Shown here: positions 13,434-19,544 of the stretch, piece by piece
Numbering within the stretch: position 1 is the stretch's first letter
Layout: the number at the start of each line of letters is the position of its first letter
Source: JBBQTU01 sp038213005
GTDB lineage: Bacteria > Planctomycetota > Phycisphaerae > Tepidisphaerales > Tepidisphaeraceae
Length of the DNA: 21,039 nucleotides
NCBI GenBank assembly: GCA_038213005.1
Contig: JBBQTU010000044.1
Location: forward strand, 1 to 21,039
Reading direction: 5' to 3'
Notes under the pieces: model-generated
Database searches by the model: none
What the model saw: the letters and a program-made list of their open reading frames with translations, nothing else
What the model was told of the DNA's origin: nothing
Translations under genes and position numbers: made by a program

Positions 13434-14141
13434 TTATCGCCGGCCGCGACGCGGACCCGCGCCACCCGGACGCACATCGGTATCGGCCACCAGGTTCTCG
13501 TCGCCGAACATCCCGCGGAAGATCCACGTCTTGACGCCGATCGTTCCGTAGGTGGTGCACGCCACCGCATAACCGTAATCCACGTTGGCCTGAAGCGTCG
13601 TCAGGGGAACCGAGCCGACCGTGGCCTTCTCGGTGCGGGCGATTTCCGCCCCACCCAGACGCCCGGCAATGCTGATGCGGATGCCCTTGGCACCGGCGCT
13701 CATCGTGGCTTCCATCCGCTGCTTCATCAGGCGGCGGAAGCTGGCCCGCTTCTTGAGCTGCTCGGCGATCGCTTCCGCGACGAGCTGAGCGTTCAGGTCG
13801 GGGTTCTTAATTTCAATTACCTTGATCGGAGCGACCTTTCGCTTGATCAGGTCTTCGAGCTGTTCCCGAAGCTTGTCGACTTCAGCGCCCTTGGCGCCGA
13901 TCACCAGACCCGGGCGGGCGGTCTTCACCGTGACCGTCACTTCCTCGCGGGTCCGTTCGATCATCACATCGGCGATCGCGGCGAACGGGGGTTGCCGATT
14001 CAGTCGCGTATCAACAAAGTTCCGGATCTTGAAGTCCTCGATCAGGAAAGCGCCGTAGGCCGCCTTGGGGGCGTACCACCGACTCTTCCAGTCTTCGGTA
14101 ATACCGACTCGGAAACCAATTGGGTTAACCTTCTGGCCCAT
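13434..14141 (-). CDS. rpsC: 30S ribosomal protein S3
   Basis: S3 lies at the mRNA entry and helps helicase activity of the ribosome. The 235-residue chain begins MGQKVNPIGFRVGITEDWKS. The KH domain (about 39-105) has the GAKG loop, and the C-terminal domain contains KGIRISIAGRLGGAEIARTE and GTIGVKTWIFRG. It ends in a short basic tail GGAGPRRGRR. The start at 14141 follows the family N terminus; 13 extra codons upstream to 14180 do not match S3. Confidence 0.97.
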   Translation of the reverse strand: MGQKVNPIGFRVGITEDWKSRWYAPKAAYGAFLIEDFKIRNFVDTRLNRQPPFAAIADVMIERTREEVTVTVKTARPGLVIGAKGAEVDKLREQLEDLIKRKVAPIKVIEIKNPDLNAQLVAEAIAEQLKKRASFRRLMKQRMEATMSAGAKGIRISIAGRLGGAEIARTEKATVGSVPLTTLQANVDYGYAVACTTYGTIGVKTWIFRGMFGDENLVADTDVRPGGAGPRRGRR

Positions 14142-14206
14142 ATTGCTGTTACCTTTTCTTCGCCAGGTGCCCCGACTCATCGCCGGGCTTCACCTTCTCC
14201 GAACTC

Positions 14207-14539
14207 TCACGCGCGCTCGCCAACTTCAACGCACAGGTGGCTGGTCCGCTTCATGATCGAGTATGCCTTGCCGCGATCCTTCGGCTGAAATCGCTTCATG
14301 ACCGGACCCGGGTCAACCCAGCATCGCGTCACAACCAGCAGTTTCGTCTGCGCTTCCTGCTCACTGGCGTTCGCCACCGCGCTCTGGAGGACCTTGCCGA
14401 TCAGAACCGCAGCCCGCTGCTTGCTGAACTTCAGCAAGGTCAGAGCCTGGTCGACCTTCTGCCCCCGGATCAGGTCGCCCACCAGCCGCGCCTTTCGGGG
14501 CGCGATGCGGGCAAATCGATGTTTCGCCAAGTATTCCAT
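14207..14539 (-). CDS. rplV: 50S ribosomal protein L22
   Basis: L22 lines the peptide exit tunnel with a long beta hairpin. The 110-residue chain begins MEYLAKHRFARIAPRKARLV. The hairpin tip region is CWVDPGPVMKRFQPKDRGKA and the domain ends HLCVEVGERA. GAGGTG stands seven bases before the ATG at 14539, so that start is preferred to the in-frame GTG at 14548, which lies in the Shine-Dalgarno itself. The 94-base spacer upstream has a CGGCC/GGCCG hairpin at 14600-14613. Confidence 0.96.
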   Translation of the reverse strand: MEYLAKHRFARIAPRKARLVGDLIRGQKVDQALTLLKFSKQRAAVLIGKVLQSAVANASEQEAQTKLLVVTRCWVDPGPVMKRFQPKDRGKAYSIMKRTSHLCVEVGERA

Positions 14540-14599
14540 TTGTCTCACCTCGTTCCCGGCCGGCCCTTTTCAGAACCGCCGGGCTGTCATTCTTGCGTC

Positions 14600-14613
14600 C
14601 GGCCGACAGGCCG
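14600..14613. promoter_or_regulatory. hairpin CGGCC-GACA-GGCCG in the rpsS-rplV spacer
   Basis: Perfect five-base arms around a four-base loop. No T-run follows in either direction. It may be another small GC-rich palindrome of the kind seen at 8850 and 12646. Confidence 0.3.
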
Positions 14614-14633
14614 ACGTTATTTATAAGATCCAC

Positions 14634-14927
14634 TTACTTCGCCGGGGATCCGGCAGCCGCATCGGCCTTACGACCACTGTGGCCCTTGAACACCCGGGTC
14701 AGGGAGAACTCGCCGAGCTTATGCCCGACCATGTCTTCCTGGACGAACACCTTGATGAACTTGTTGCCGTTGTGAACCTCAAACGTGTGGCCCACGAACT
14801 CCGGGGTGATCGTGCATGCACGAGCCCAGGTCCTGATCGGCAGCTTCGCACGCCGTTCGTTGAGCTTCATGACCTTTCCGAACAGCTTCTCGTTAACGAA
14901 AGGTCCTTTTTTTGCGCTGCGGCTCAT
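14634..14927 (-). CDS. rpsS: 30S ribosomal protein S19
   Basis: S19 lies in the head and contacts A-site tRNA. The 97-residue chain begins MSRSAKKGPFVNEKL and carries TITPEFVGHTFEVHNGNKF and GHKLGEFSLTRVFKGHSGRK, the family signature, with a short Ala/Gly/Pro tail. GGAG precedes the ATG at 14927. A decayed heptamer array lies in the 73-base spacer between rplB and rpsS. Confidence 0.97.
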   Translation of the reverse strand: MSRSAKKGPFVNEKLFGKVMKLNERRAKLPIRTWARACTITPEFVGHTFEVHNGNKFIKVFVQEDMVGHKLGEFSLTRVFKGHSGRKADAAAGSPAK

Positions 14928-14956
14928 TGTCGCTCCATTATCGCCATCTAACGAAC

Positions 14957-14991
14957 TCGATCCGAAATCTCAGAACTCACGTCTGAGAACG
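14957..14991 (+). repeat. degenerate heptamer tandem repeat, rplB-rpsS spacer
   Basis: Five 7-base units can be laid out from 14957 (TCGATCC, GAAATCT, CAGAACT, CACGTCT, GAGAACG). Only the second fits the consensus well, so this looks like an eroded copy of the arrays at 7500, 9309 and 13389. The CAGAACTCACGTCTG portion also forms a partial inverted repeat. Confidence 0.35.
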
Positions 14992-15000
14992 ATCCTGTTC

Positions 15001-15867
15001 TTACACGCTGACCGTCTGCGGACGCTGCTGGAACGGCCCAAACTTACGCCGACGCAGAATCAGCCGTTCGCTGAGCTTCCGCGGATTACGAGTCTTGCCG
15101 CCCTTGGCCAGCACGCCGGTCGCCGAGCAGGGATGACGGCCGCCGTTTGCACGGCCTTCGCCACCACCCATCGGATGGTCGATCGGGTTCTTGGCCTTGG
15201 CACGCGACAGAGGGCGGACGCCCCAGTGCCGCATACGGCCGGCCTTACCGATGGTCACGTTGGACCAGTCGGAGTTGCCGATCTGTCCGATCGTCGCCCG
15301 ACAGGCACTGCGGAGACGCCGCATTTCGCCTGACGGAAGGATCACGACCGACCAGTCACCTTCTTTGGCGCCCAGGCGGGCGACATTTCCAGCCGATCGG
15401 CACAACTTGCCGCCCTGGCCGGGATTCATTTCGATGTTGTGAATTTCCATGCCGGCCGGGATGTTCGCCAGCGGCATGCAATTGCCCACTTCCGGGGCCG
15501 CCAGCGCACCGTTGACCACAGTCGCTCCGACCAGCAGGCCGTTGGGGGCCAGGATGTAGCTCTTCTGTCCGTCCTCGTACTTGATCAGGGCGATGAAGCA
15601 CGTCCGGTTCGGATCATACTCGATGGCCTCAACCCTGGCCGGGACGTTGTCCTTGACCCGCTTAAAGTCCACGAGGCGATAGAGCCTCTTATTGCCACCG
15701 CCACGACCTTGGGCGGTAATCTTGCCGTGGTGGTTACGCCCGCCGGAGCGGACTTTACCCACGCAGAGCGACTTCTCGGGGCTGAACTTGGTCAGCGTCG
15801 CCTTGTAGTCGATCACGCTGGCGTTGCGGCGACCTGCGGATGTCGGTTTATATACTTTTACTGCCAT
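15001..15867 (-). CDS. rplB: 50S ribosomal protein L2
   Basis: L2 is needed for subunit joining and peptidyl-transferase activity. The 288-residue chain opens MAVKVYKPTSAGRRNASV, has the OB/SH3 domains with GRNHHGKITAQGRGGGNKR and the motif PIDHPMGGGEGRANGGRHP. The histidine equivalent to E. coli His229 (DHP) is present, but the second histidine of DHPHGGGEGR is Met. About 15 residues exceed the E. coli length, mostly around the C terminus. GAGGCG precedes the ATG at 15867. Confidence 0.97.
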   Translation of the reverse strand: MAVKVYKPTSAGRRNASVIDYKATLTKFSPEKSLCVGKVRSGGRNHHGKITAQGRGGGNKRLYRLVDFKRVKDNVPARVEAIEYDPNRTCFIALIKYEDGQKSYILAPNGLLVGATVVNGALAAPEVGNCMPLANIPAGMEIHNIEMNPGQGGKLCRSAGNVARLGAKEGDWSVVILPSGEMRRLRSACRATIGQIGNSDWSNVTIGKAGRMRHWGVRPLSRAKAKNPIDHPMGGGEGRANGGRHPCSATGVLAKGGKTRNPRKLSERLILRRRKFGPFQQRPQTVSV

Positions 15868-15906
15868 GGCTTATTCGCCTCGCTTCCTGAACTCCGGCCA
15901 CCGCCG

Positions 15907-16185
15907 TTAGAACAGGTCAATCTTCGAATTCTCGTCCAGCTTCACGATCGCCCGCTTCCAGTCCGCGGCGTGAATCTCGCCCTTCTTGGTCCGGCGTGCC
16001 TTGCCCTTGCGGGTCATGGTGCGGACATCGAGGACTTTCACTTCATACAGCTTCTCGACCGCGAGCTTGATCTCCGCCTTGTTCGCAGCCTTGTGGACAT
16101 GGAACGCATATTCGTTCCGCGTCTGCTGCATGCGGGTGCTCTTCTCGGTCACCAGCGGCTTGATAATGATCTCTGTGTACTGCAT
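15907..16185 (-). CDS. rplW: 50S ribosomal protein L23
   Basis: L23 sits at the tunnel exit and docks trigger factor and SRP. The 92-residue chain starts MQYTEIIIKPLVTEKSTRM, has HVHKAANKAEIKLAVEKLYEVKV and the basic KGKARRTKKGEIHAADWKRA. The start at 16185 follows the family; a ten-residue upstream extension does not. GGAG lies about ten bases ahead. It follows rplD by 38 bases. Confidence 0.96.
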   Translation of the reverse strand: MQYTEIIIKPLVTEKSTRMQQTRNEYAFHVHKAANKAEIKLAVEKLYEVKVLDVRTMTRKGKARRTKKGEIHAADWKRAIVKLDENSKIDLF

Positions 16186-16223
16186 CGTCTTTGCTCCAGG
16201 CCTCGTAGGCCGCATTCACACCA

Positions 16224-16838
16224 TCAGGCCAGGATCTGTTCCAGCCCTGCCTTGGTCACCAGCAGCGTACGCTTGTTCATGATGTCCCAGGCATTAAGCT
16301 GCCGCACGGTGGTCAGCGTCGTCTTGGGAATATTGCGTGCCGAACGGATGATCTTGTCATCTTCCTTCGCCATCGCCAGGCACACGCTGCGATCGATCCC
16401 CAGCGCCTTGAACATCGCGACAACGGTCTTCGTCTTGATGCTCTCAAGCTGAATATCGCTGACGACCCGAAGCTCTTTGCTCTGGAGTTTTGTCAGGATC
16501 GCGCTGTTGCGAGCCGCCCGACGAACCTTCGTCGGCAGATCCAGGCGCCATTCCTTGGGCAGACGCTGCTTGGCATGGCCGCCGCCCTTCTTGACGGGGT
16601 TGCGGATGCCGCCGGTACGGGCGTTGCCCGTGCCCTTCTGCTTGAACATTTTGCGAGTCGAACCGGCGACCTCGCCACGACGCTTGGTCCGGCGCGTGCC
16701 CTGACGCAGGTTTGCGTGATAGGCAACCAACGCCTGCTTCAGCAGGGGCTGATTCACGTCGCCGCCGAGCTTCTGCTCGTCGACCTGAATCGTCTCGACC
16801 TGCTGGCCGCTCTGACTATAAACTGGGACTTCAATCAT
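16224..16838 (-). CDS. rplD: 50S ribosomal protein L4
   Basis: L4 reaches into the exit tunnel and, in E. coli, represses the S10 operon. The 204-residue chain begins MIEVPVYSQSGQQV. The basic tunnel loop has RRGEVAGSTRKMFKQKGTGN and RTGGIRNPVKKGGGHA; the C-terminal globular part follows. AAGGA precedes the ATG at 16838 by seven bases. The 73-base spacer from rplC holds nothing recognisable. Confidence 0.96.
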   Translation of the reverse strand: MIEVPVYSQSGQQVETIQVDEQKLGGDVNQPLLKQALVAYHANLRQGTRRTKRRGEVAGSTRKMFKQKGTGNARTGGIRNPVKKGGGHAKQRLPKEWRLDLPTKVRRAARNSAILTKLQSKELRVVSDIQLESIKTKTVVAMFKALGIDRSVCLAMAKEDDKIIRSARNIPKTTLTTVRQLNAWDIMNKRTLLVTKAGLEQILA

Positions 16839-16911
16839 TGCTCAGTCCTTTGCCATCTCGCCCGCCACGACCTTTCGAAGTCGCACCGGATCTGACGACC
16901 CTTACTTAATC

Positions 16912-17583
16912 TCAATTCGTCGCCGCGGCCTTGCTGACCTTGGCCGTGACCGCCTTACGGATGAACAGGATGGTTCCGGTCGGACCCGGCAGAGCACCCT
17001 TGATCAACAGCAGGTTCCGCTCCACATCGATCTTCACCAGCGGATGATTCTGAACCGTCACTCGATCCATGCCCATGTGGCCGCCCATGCGGAGCCCCTT
17101 CTTGGGCTTACCCACAAAACCGCGGTTTGAGGCGCGTGAGCACAACGAACCGGGGGATCGATGCTTACGTTCGGTACCGTGCGAAGCGCACTGGCCACCG
17201 AAGTGATATCGCTTCATAACGCCGGCAAAGCCTTTGCCCTTGCTGGTGCCGGTGACATCGACGAACGCTACGTCCTTGAAGATGTCGACCGTCACTGCAG
17301 AGCCCAAAGCCACATCGGACTTGGTTTGCAGGCGGATTTCGCGGAAGTGTCGCTTGGTCTCCACGCCGGCTTTGGCACAGTGGCCCATCAGCGGCATGGT
17401 GGAGTGCTTGGGAGAGACCTCGCCGTAGGCGAGCTGGACGGCATAGTAGCCATCCGTCTCTTCCGTCTTGACCTGGGTCACGGCACAGGGGCCGGCCTGG
17501 ACGACGGTCACGGGGACGTTGGCCCCCTTGGCGTCGTAGATCCGGGTCATTCCGATTTTGCGTCCAATCAGTGCGGGAGTCAT
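16912..17583 (-). CDS. rplC: 50S ribosomal protein L3
   Basis: L3 is an early assembly protein near the peptidyl-transferase centre. The 223-residue chain starts MTPALIGRKIGMTRIYDAKG and has the domain with KGKGFAGVMKRYHFGGQCAS, RSPGSLCSRASNRGF and RMGGHMGMDRVTVQNHPLVK. The start at 17583 matches the family; 55 codons of upstream in-frame sequence cover the spacer and its hairpins. The Shine-Dalgarno is weak, which fits control through the 189-base leader. Confidence 0.96.
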   Translation of the reverse strand: MTPALIGRKIGMTRIYDAKGANVPVTVVQAGPCAVTQVKTEETDGYYAVQLAYGEVSPKHSTMPLMGHCAKAGVETKRHFREIRLQTKSDVALGSAVTVDIFKDVAFVDVTGTSKGKGFAGVMKRYHFGGQCASHGTERKHRSPGSLCSRASNRGFVGKPKKGLRMGGHMGMDRVTVQNHPLVKIDVERNLLLIKGALPGPTGTILFIRKAVTAKVSKAAATN

Positions 17584-17698
17584 AGTCTTCAGCAGAGGAG
17601 AGGGAACCAATTGCAGTTCCGTCTCTTGCCGCTCCTCAAAAAGACAATACGTCAAAGCCGCGTCACGTGACCCGTCAGTCCGAGGACTTAAGGGCAAT

Positions 17699-17716
17699 GG
17701 GTTCTTGGATGAACCC
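17699..17716 (-). promoter_or_regulatory. hairpin in the rpsJ-rplC spacer
   Basis: GGGTTC and GAACCC form a perfect six-base stem around a 6-base loop. It lies between the rpsJ-distal hairpin (17732-17757) and the rplC start. Whether the two act together is unknown. Confidence 0.35.
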
Positions 17717-17731
17717 CACGTCCGGCAATCA

Positions 17732-17757
17732 AAATGCCCCTTACACAAGGGGCATTT
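17732..17757 (-). terminator. possible attenuator hairpin between rpsJ and rplC
   Basis: AAATGCCCCTT pairs perfectly with AAGGGGCATTT around a 4-base loop, 11 pairs without mismatch. On the minus strand the stem ends in TTTT followed by GATT, a weak T-run. It lies 15 bases past the rpsJ stop and 149 bases ahead of rplC. It could act as a leaky terminator that lowers expression of the downstream genes relative to rpsJ, or as mRNA end protection. Confidence 0.45.
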
Positions 17758-17772
17758 AATATACCAAGCGGA

Positions 17773-18081
17773 TTATGCTTTAATCTTCACAAACACACCG
17801 GCCGGAACCACAAGACGATTCAGAGCCTCGATCGTGCGGGCCGTGGGCTCGAAGATGTCGATGACGCGTTTATGCGTTCGCATCTCGAACTGTTCACGGC
17901 TCTTCTTATCCACGTGCGGGCTCCGCAGGACGGTGTAACGTTCGATACGGGTCGGAAGAGGAATCGGACCGCACACCCGGGCGTTGGTACGCTTGGCATG
18001 TTCGACGATCTCTTTTGCCGAAGCATCAAGAGAGCGGTGGTCGTACGCTTCCATTCGAATTCTAATGCGATCACCGGTCAT
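17773..18081 (-). CDS. rpsJ: 30S ribosomal protein S10
   Basis: S10 sits in the small-subunit head and, as NusE, partners NusB in antitermination. The 102-residue chain has RIRIRMEAYDHRSLDASAKE, GPIPLPTRIERYTVLRSPHV and a C-terminal IFEPTARTIEALNRLVVPAG. It is the first gene of the cluster here; tuf, fusA, rpsG and rpsL are not upstream. A purine-rich GAGAGA precedes the ATG at 18081. The promoter lies roughly 90 bases upstream. Confidence 0.97.
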   Translation of the reverse strand: MTGDRIRIRMEAYDHRSLDASAKEIVEHAKRTNARVCGPIPLPTRIERYTVLRSPHVDKKSREQFEMRTHKRVIDIFEPTARTIEALNRLVVPAGVFVKIKA

Positions 18082-18606
18082 GGATTCTCTCGTCTCTCGT
18101 TTCCAGCCTATTTCGCCACCGGCCTAACCCGGCAGACCCGACAAATTTCGCAGCCCGGCTAGAGCGGCGAGTCGCGTAATCTATCCGCTGGATTCTTCCT
18201 GTCAACTGCTGACGTAAAACTTTTTTGCCATAAATCCATAGCGGGCGCGCCTTTGGGCACTGCGGCAGACCCAGCAGCCGGCCGCGCGCAAGTCGCCGTT
18301 AGACCGCAACCAACACCAGACGTATGGCCCGCAGCCACCCTAGCCCCTATATGTAGGGCGAGCTGTCGTAATATCAGGACGGCGGCGGATCGCGGTTCAG
18401 GCACGGACACGACGGAAAAGAATGCGTCTGGCTTTTTTCTATAACGCCCCTCGCGAGCGGGTGTGCGGAGGCAAATCAGCGCCTCAAACTGCCATGAGCC
18501 CAAACGGACAAGTTGGAATCTCACTTCTTCATTGTCCAAGAGTCAACCATCCCGGCAGCGCAGAGTGGACGACGCTTCTTTCCACTTCATAGACAAATCC
18601 GCGATC
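18082..18606. other. divergent intergenic region between rpsJ and the ECF sigma gene
   Basis: No gene is supported here. The minus side holds the rpsJ promoter (18178-18205) and an AT-rich block upstream of it (18218-18229). A small inverted repeat CCCTA-N4-TAGGG lies at 18345-18358. On the plus side a TATAAC at 18440-18445 could be a -10 box for the sigma gene, but no matching -35 is visible; an ECF-type promoter could not be recognised either. Confidence 0.5.
18178..18229 (-). promoter_or_regulatory. promoter of the ribosomal cluster with UP-like element
   Basis: On the minus strand TTGACA (18205-18200, perfect) is followed after 16 bases by TAGATT (18183-18178, four of six matches). The predicted start of transcription is near 18171, giving a leader of about 90 bases before rpsJ. 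An A/T run reading AAAAAAGTTTTAC on the minus strand (about 18229-18217) lies upstream of the -35, where UP elements contact alphaCTD. Confidence 0.55.
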
Positions 18607-19158
18607 ATGTCGGGTCTAGGGATTCAGGAGGATCGACTGAGCGGACCGGCGGCCGGACAACCTCGAGAACACTGGATTGCCCAGGCCTATGACGCGCTGG
18701 GGCCAGCCCTCTATCGGTACGCCCTGATGATTCTGGCCGACCGGGCGCTGGCCGAGGATGCCTTGCAACAGGCGTTTACGCGACTACTCGGCCGCGGGCG
18801 ATTGGATGAGGTCTCTTCGGCCAAGGCGTTTCTCCGTGTGATTGTGCGGAATGAGGCGTATCGGCTGCTGGCCGCACGCCGGCCGACCGAGACGCTTGAG
18901 CAAGCCGACGTGCGGCTCCTGGAGAGGGTTGACGACTCGGTCGAACGCCTGGATGAGCAGCGACAACTTGAACGGGCGCTTCGGCAGCTTCCGCCGGATC
19001 AGCGGGAAGTCGTGCACCTGAAGGTGTACGAGCAGCTCAGTTTTGCCGAGATCGCTCAACTACTGGCCATCCCGCCGAACACGGCCGCCAGCCGATACCG
19101 ATATGCCATCGCGCATTTGCGCGAGTTTCTGCCGGCCCCGGAAGGCCGGAGGATGTGA
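18607..19158 (+). CDS. ECF-type RNA polymerase sigma factor
   Basis: A 183-residue sigma70-family factor of the extracytoplasmic-function class. Region 2 spans about residues 22-90 (WIAQAYDALGPALYRYALMI and EDALQQAFTRLLG, the core-binding and -10 region), and region 4 spans about 120-172 (LPPDQREVVHLKVYEQLSFA and a helix-turn-helix near IAQLLAIPPNTAASRYRYAI). No region 3, as usual for ECF. The start at 18607 is the only ATG ahead of region 2, but no clear Shine-Dalgarno is seen. A GTG at 18463 would add 48 residues without family resemblance. Its stop lies 2 bases before the next gene. The regulon cannot be read from the sequence. Confidence 0.9.
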   Translation: MSGLGIQEDRLSGPAAGQPREHWIAQAYDALGPALYRYALMILADRALAEDALQQAFTRLLGRGRLDEVSSAKAFLRVIVRNEAYRLLAARRPTETLEQADVRLLERVDDSVERLDEQRQLERALRQLPPDQREVVHLKVYEQLSFAEIAQLLAIPPNTAASRYRYAIAHLREFLPAPEGRRM

Positions 19159-19160
19159 AG

Positions 19161-19544
19161 ATGAACGACGACACGAGCAAAATCGAGTGCATTCTGGTCC
19201 GCTTCAGACCGGCCGGCCCTGATGCCGACCTGCGCAGCCGGGTGGTCCAGCGAACCCGCACGCGTTCTCGCTGGGCATTCGCCGAAGCGATGGCCGCCAT
19301 GCTGCTGATCGGCCTGAACCTGGCCCAGATCGGAGCATCGGTCACGCAAATCATCCCCCCGCCGCACACGAATGAAGCCCGCACGCGGCAACTCGCCGTG
19401 GCCATCGCCCGGCTGGATCTGCCGTTCAGCCAGGATGAAGCCTACGCCATGGCCCAGCAGCTTTCGGCCGGCGAACGTCTGGTGCGCCTGCCGCTGGTCC
19501 ACGGCAGCCCGTCAATGAACATCAACAATGGAGGAATGCCATGA
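19161..19544 (+). CDS. small single-pass membrane protein, probable anti-sigma factor
   Basis: The 127-residue product has a cytoplasmic N terminus (1-36), one hydrophobic segment around residues 38-60 (FAEAMAAMLLIGLNLAQIGA) and an outer part of about 65 residues. It follows an ECF gene directly, which is the standard place for a membrane anti-sigma factor. The N-terminal segment with RFRPAGPDADLRSRVVQRTR resembles the short conserved block I recall in planctomycete anti-sigma candidates. No zinc ligands (HxxxCxxC) are visible, so it is not a ZAS-type anti-sigma. The ATG at 19161 lies eight bases after GGAGG. A GTG at 19155 overlapping the sigma stop is the alternative. Its stop overlaps the next start (ATGA). 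Confidence 0.65.
   Translation: MNDDTSKIECILVRFRPAGPDADLRSRVVQRTRTRSRWAFAEAMAAMLLIGLNLAQIGASVTQIIPPPHTNEARTRQLAVAIARLDLPFSQDEAYAMAQQLSAGERLVRLPLVHGSPSMNINNGGMP

Noticed and set aside
18159..18539. 126-codon minus-strand open frame upstream of rpsJ
   Set aside because: It covers the predicted rpsJ promoter, has no family resemblance and no good start signal.
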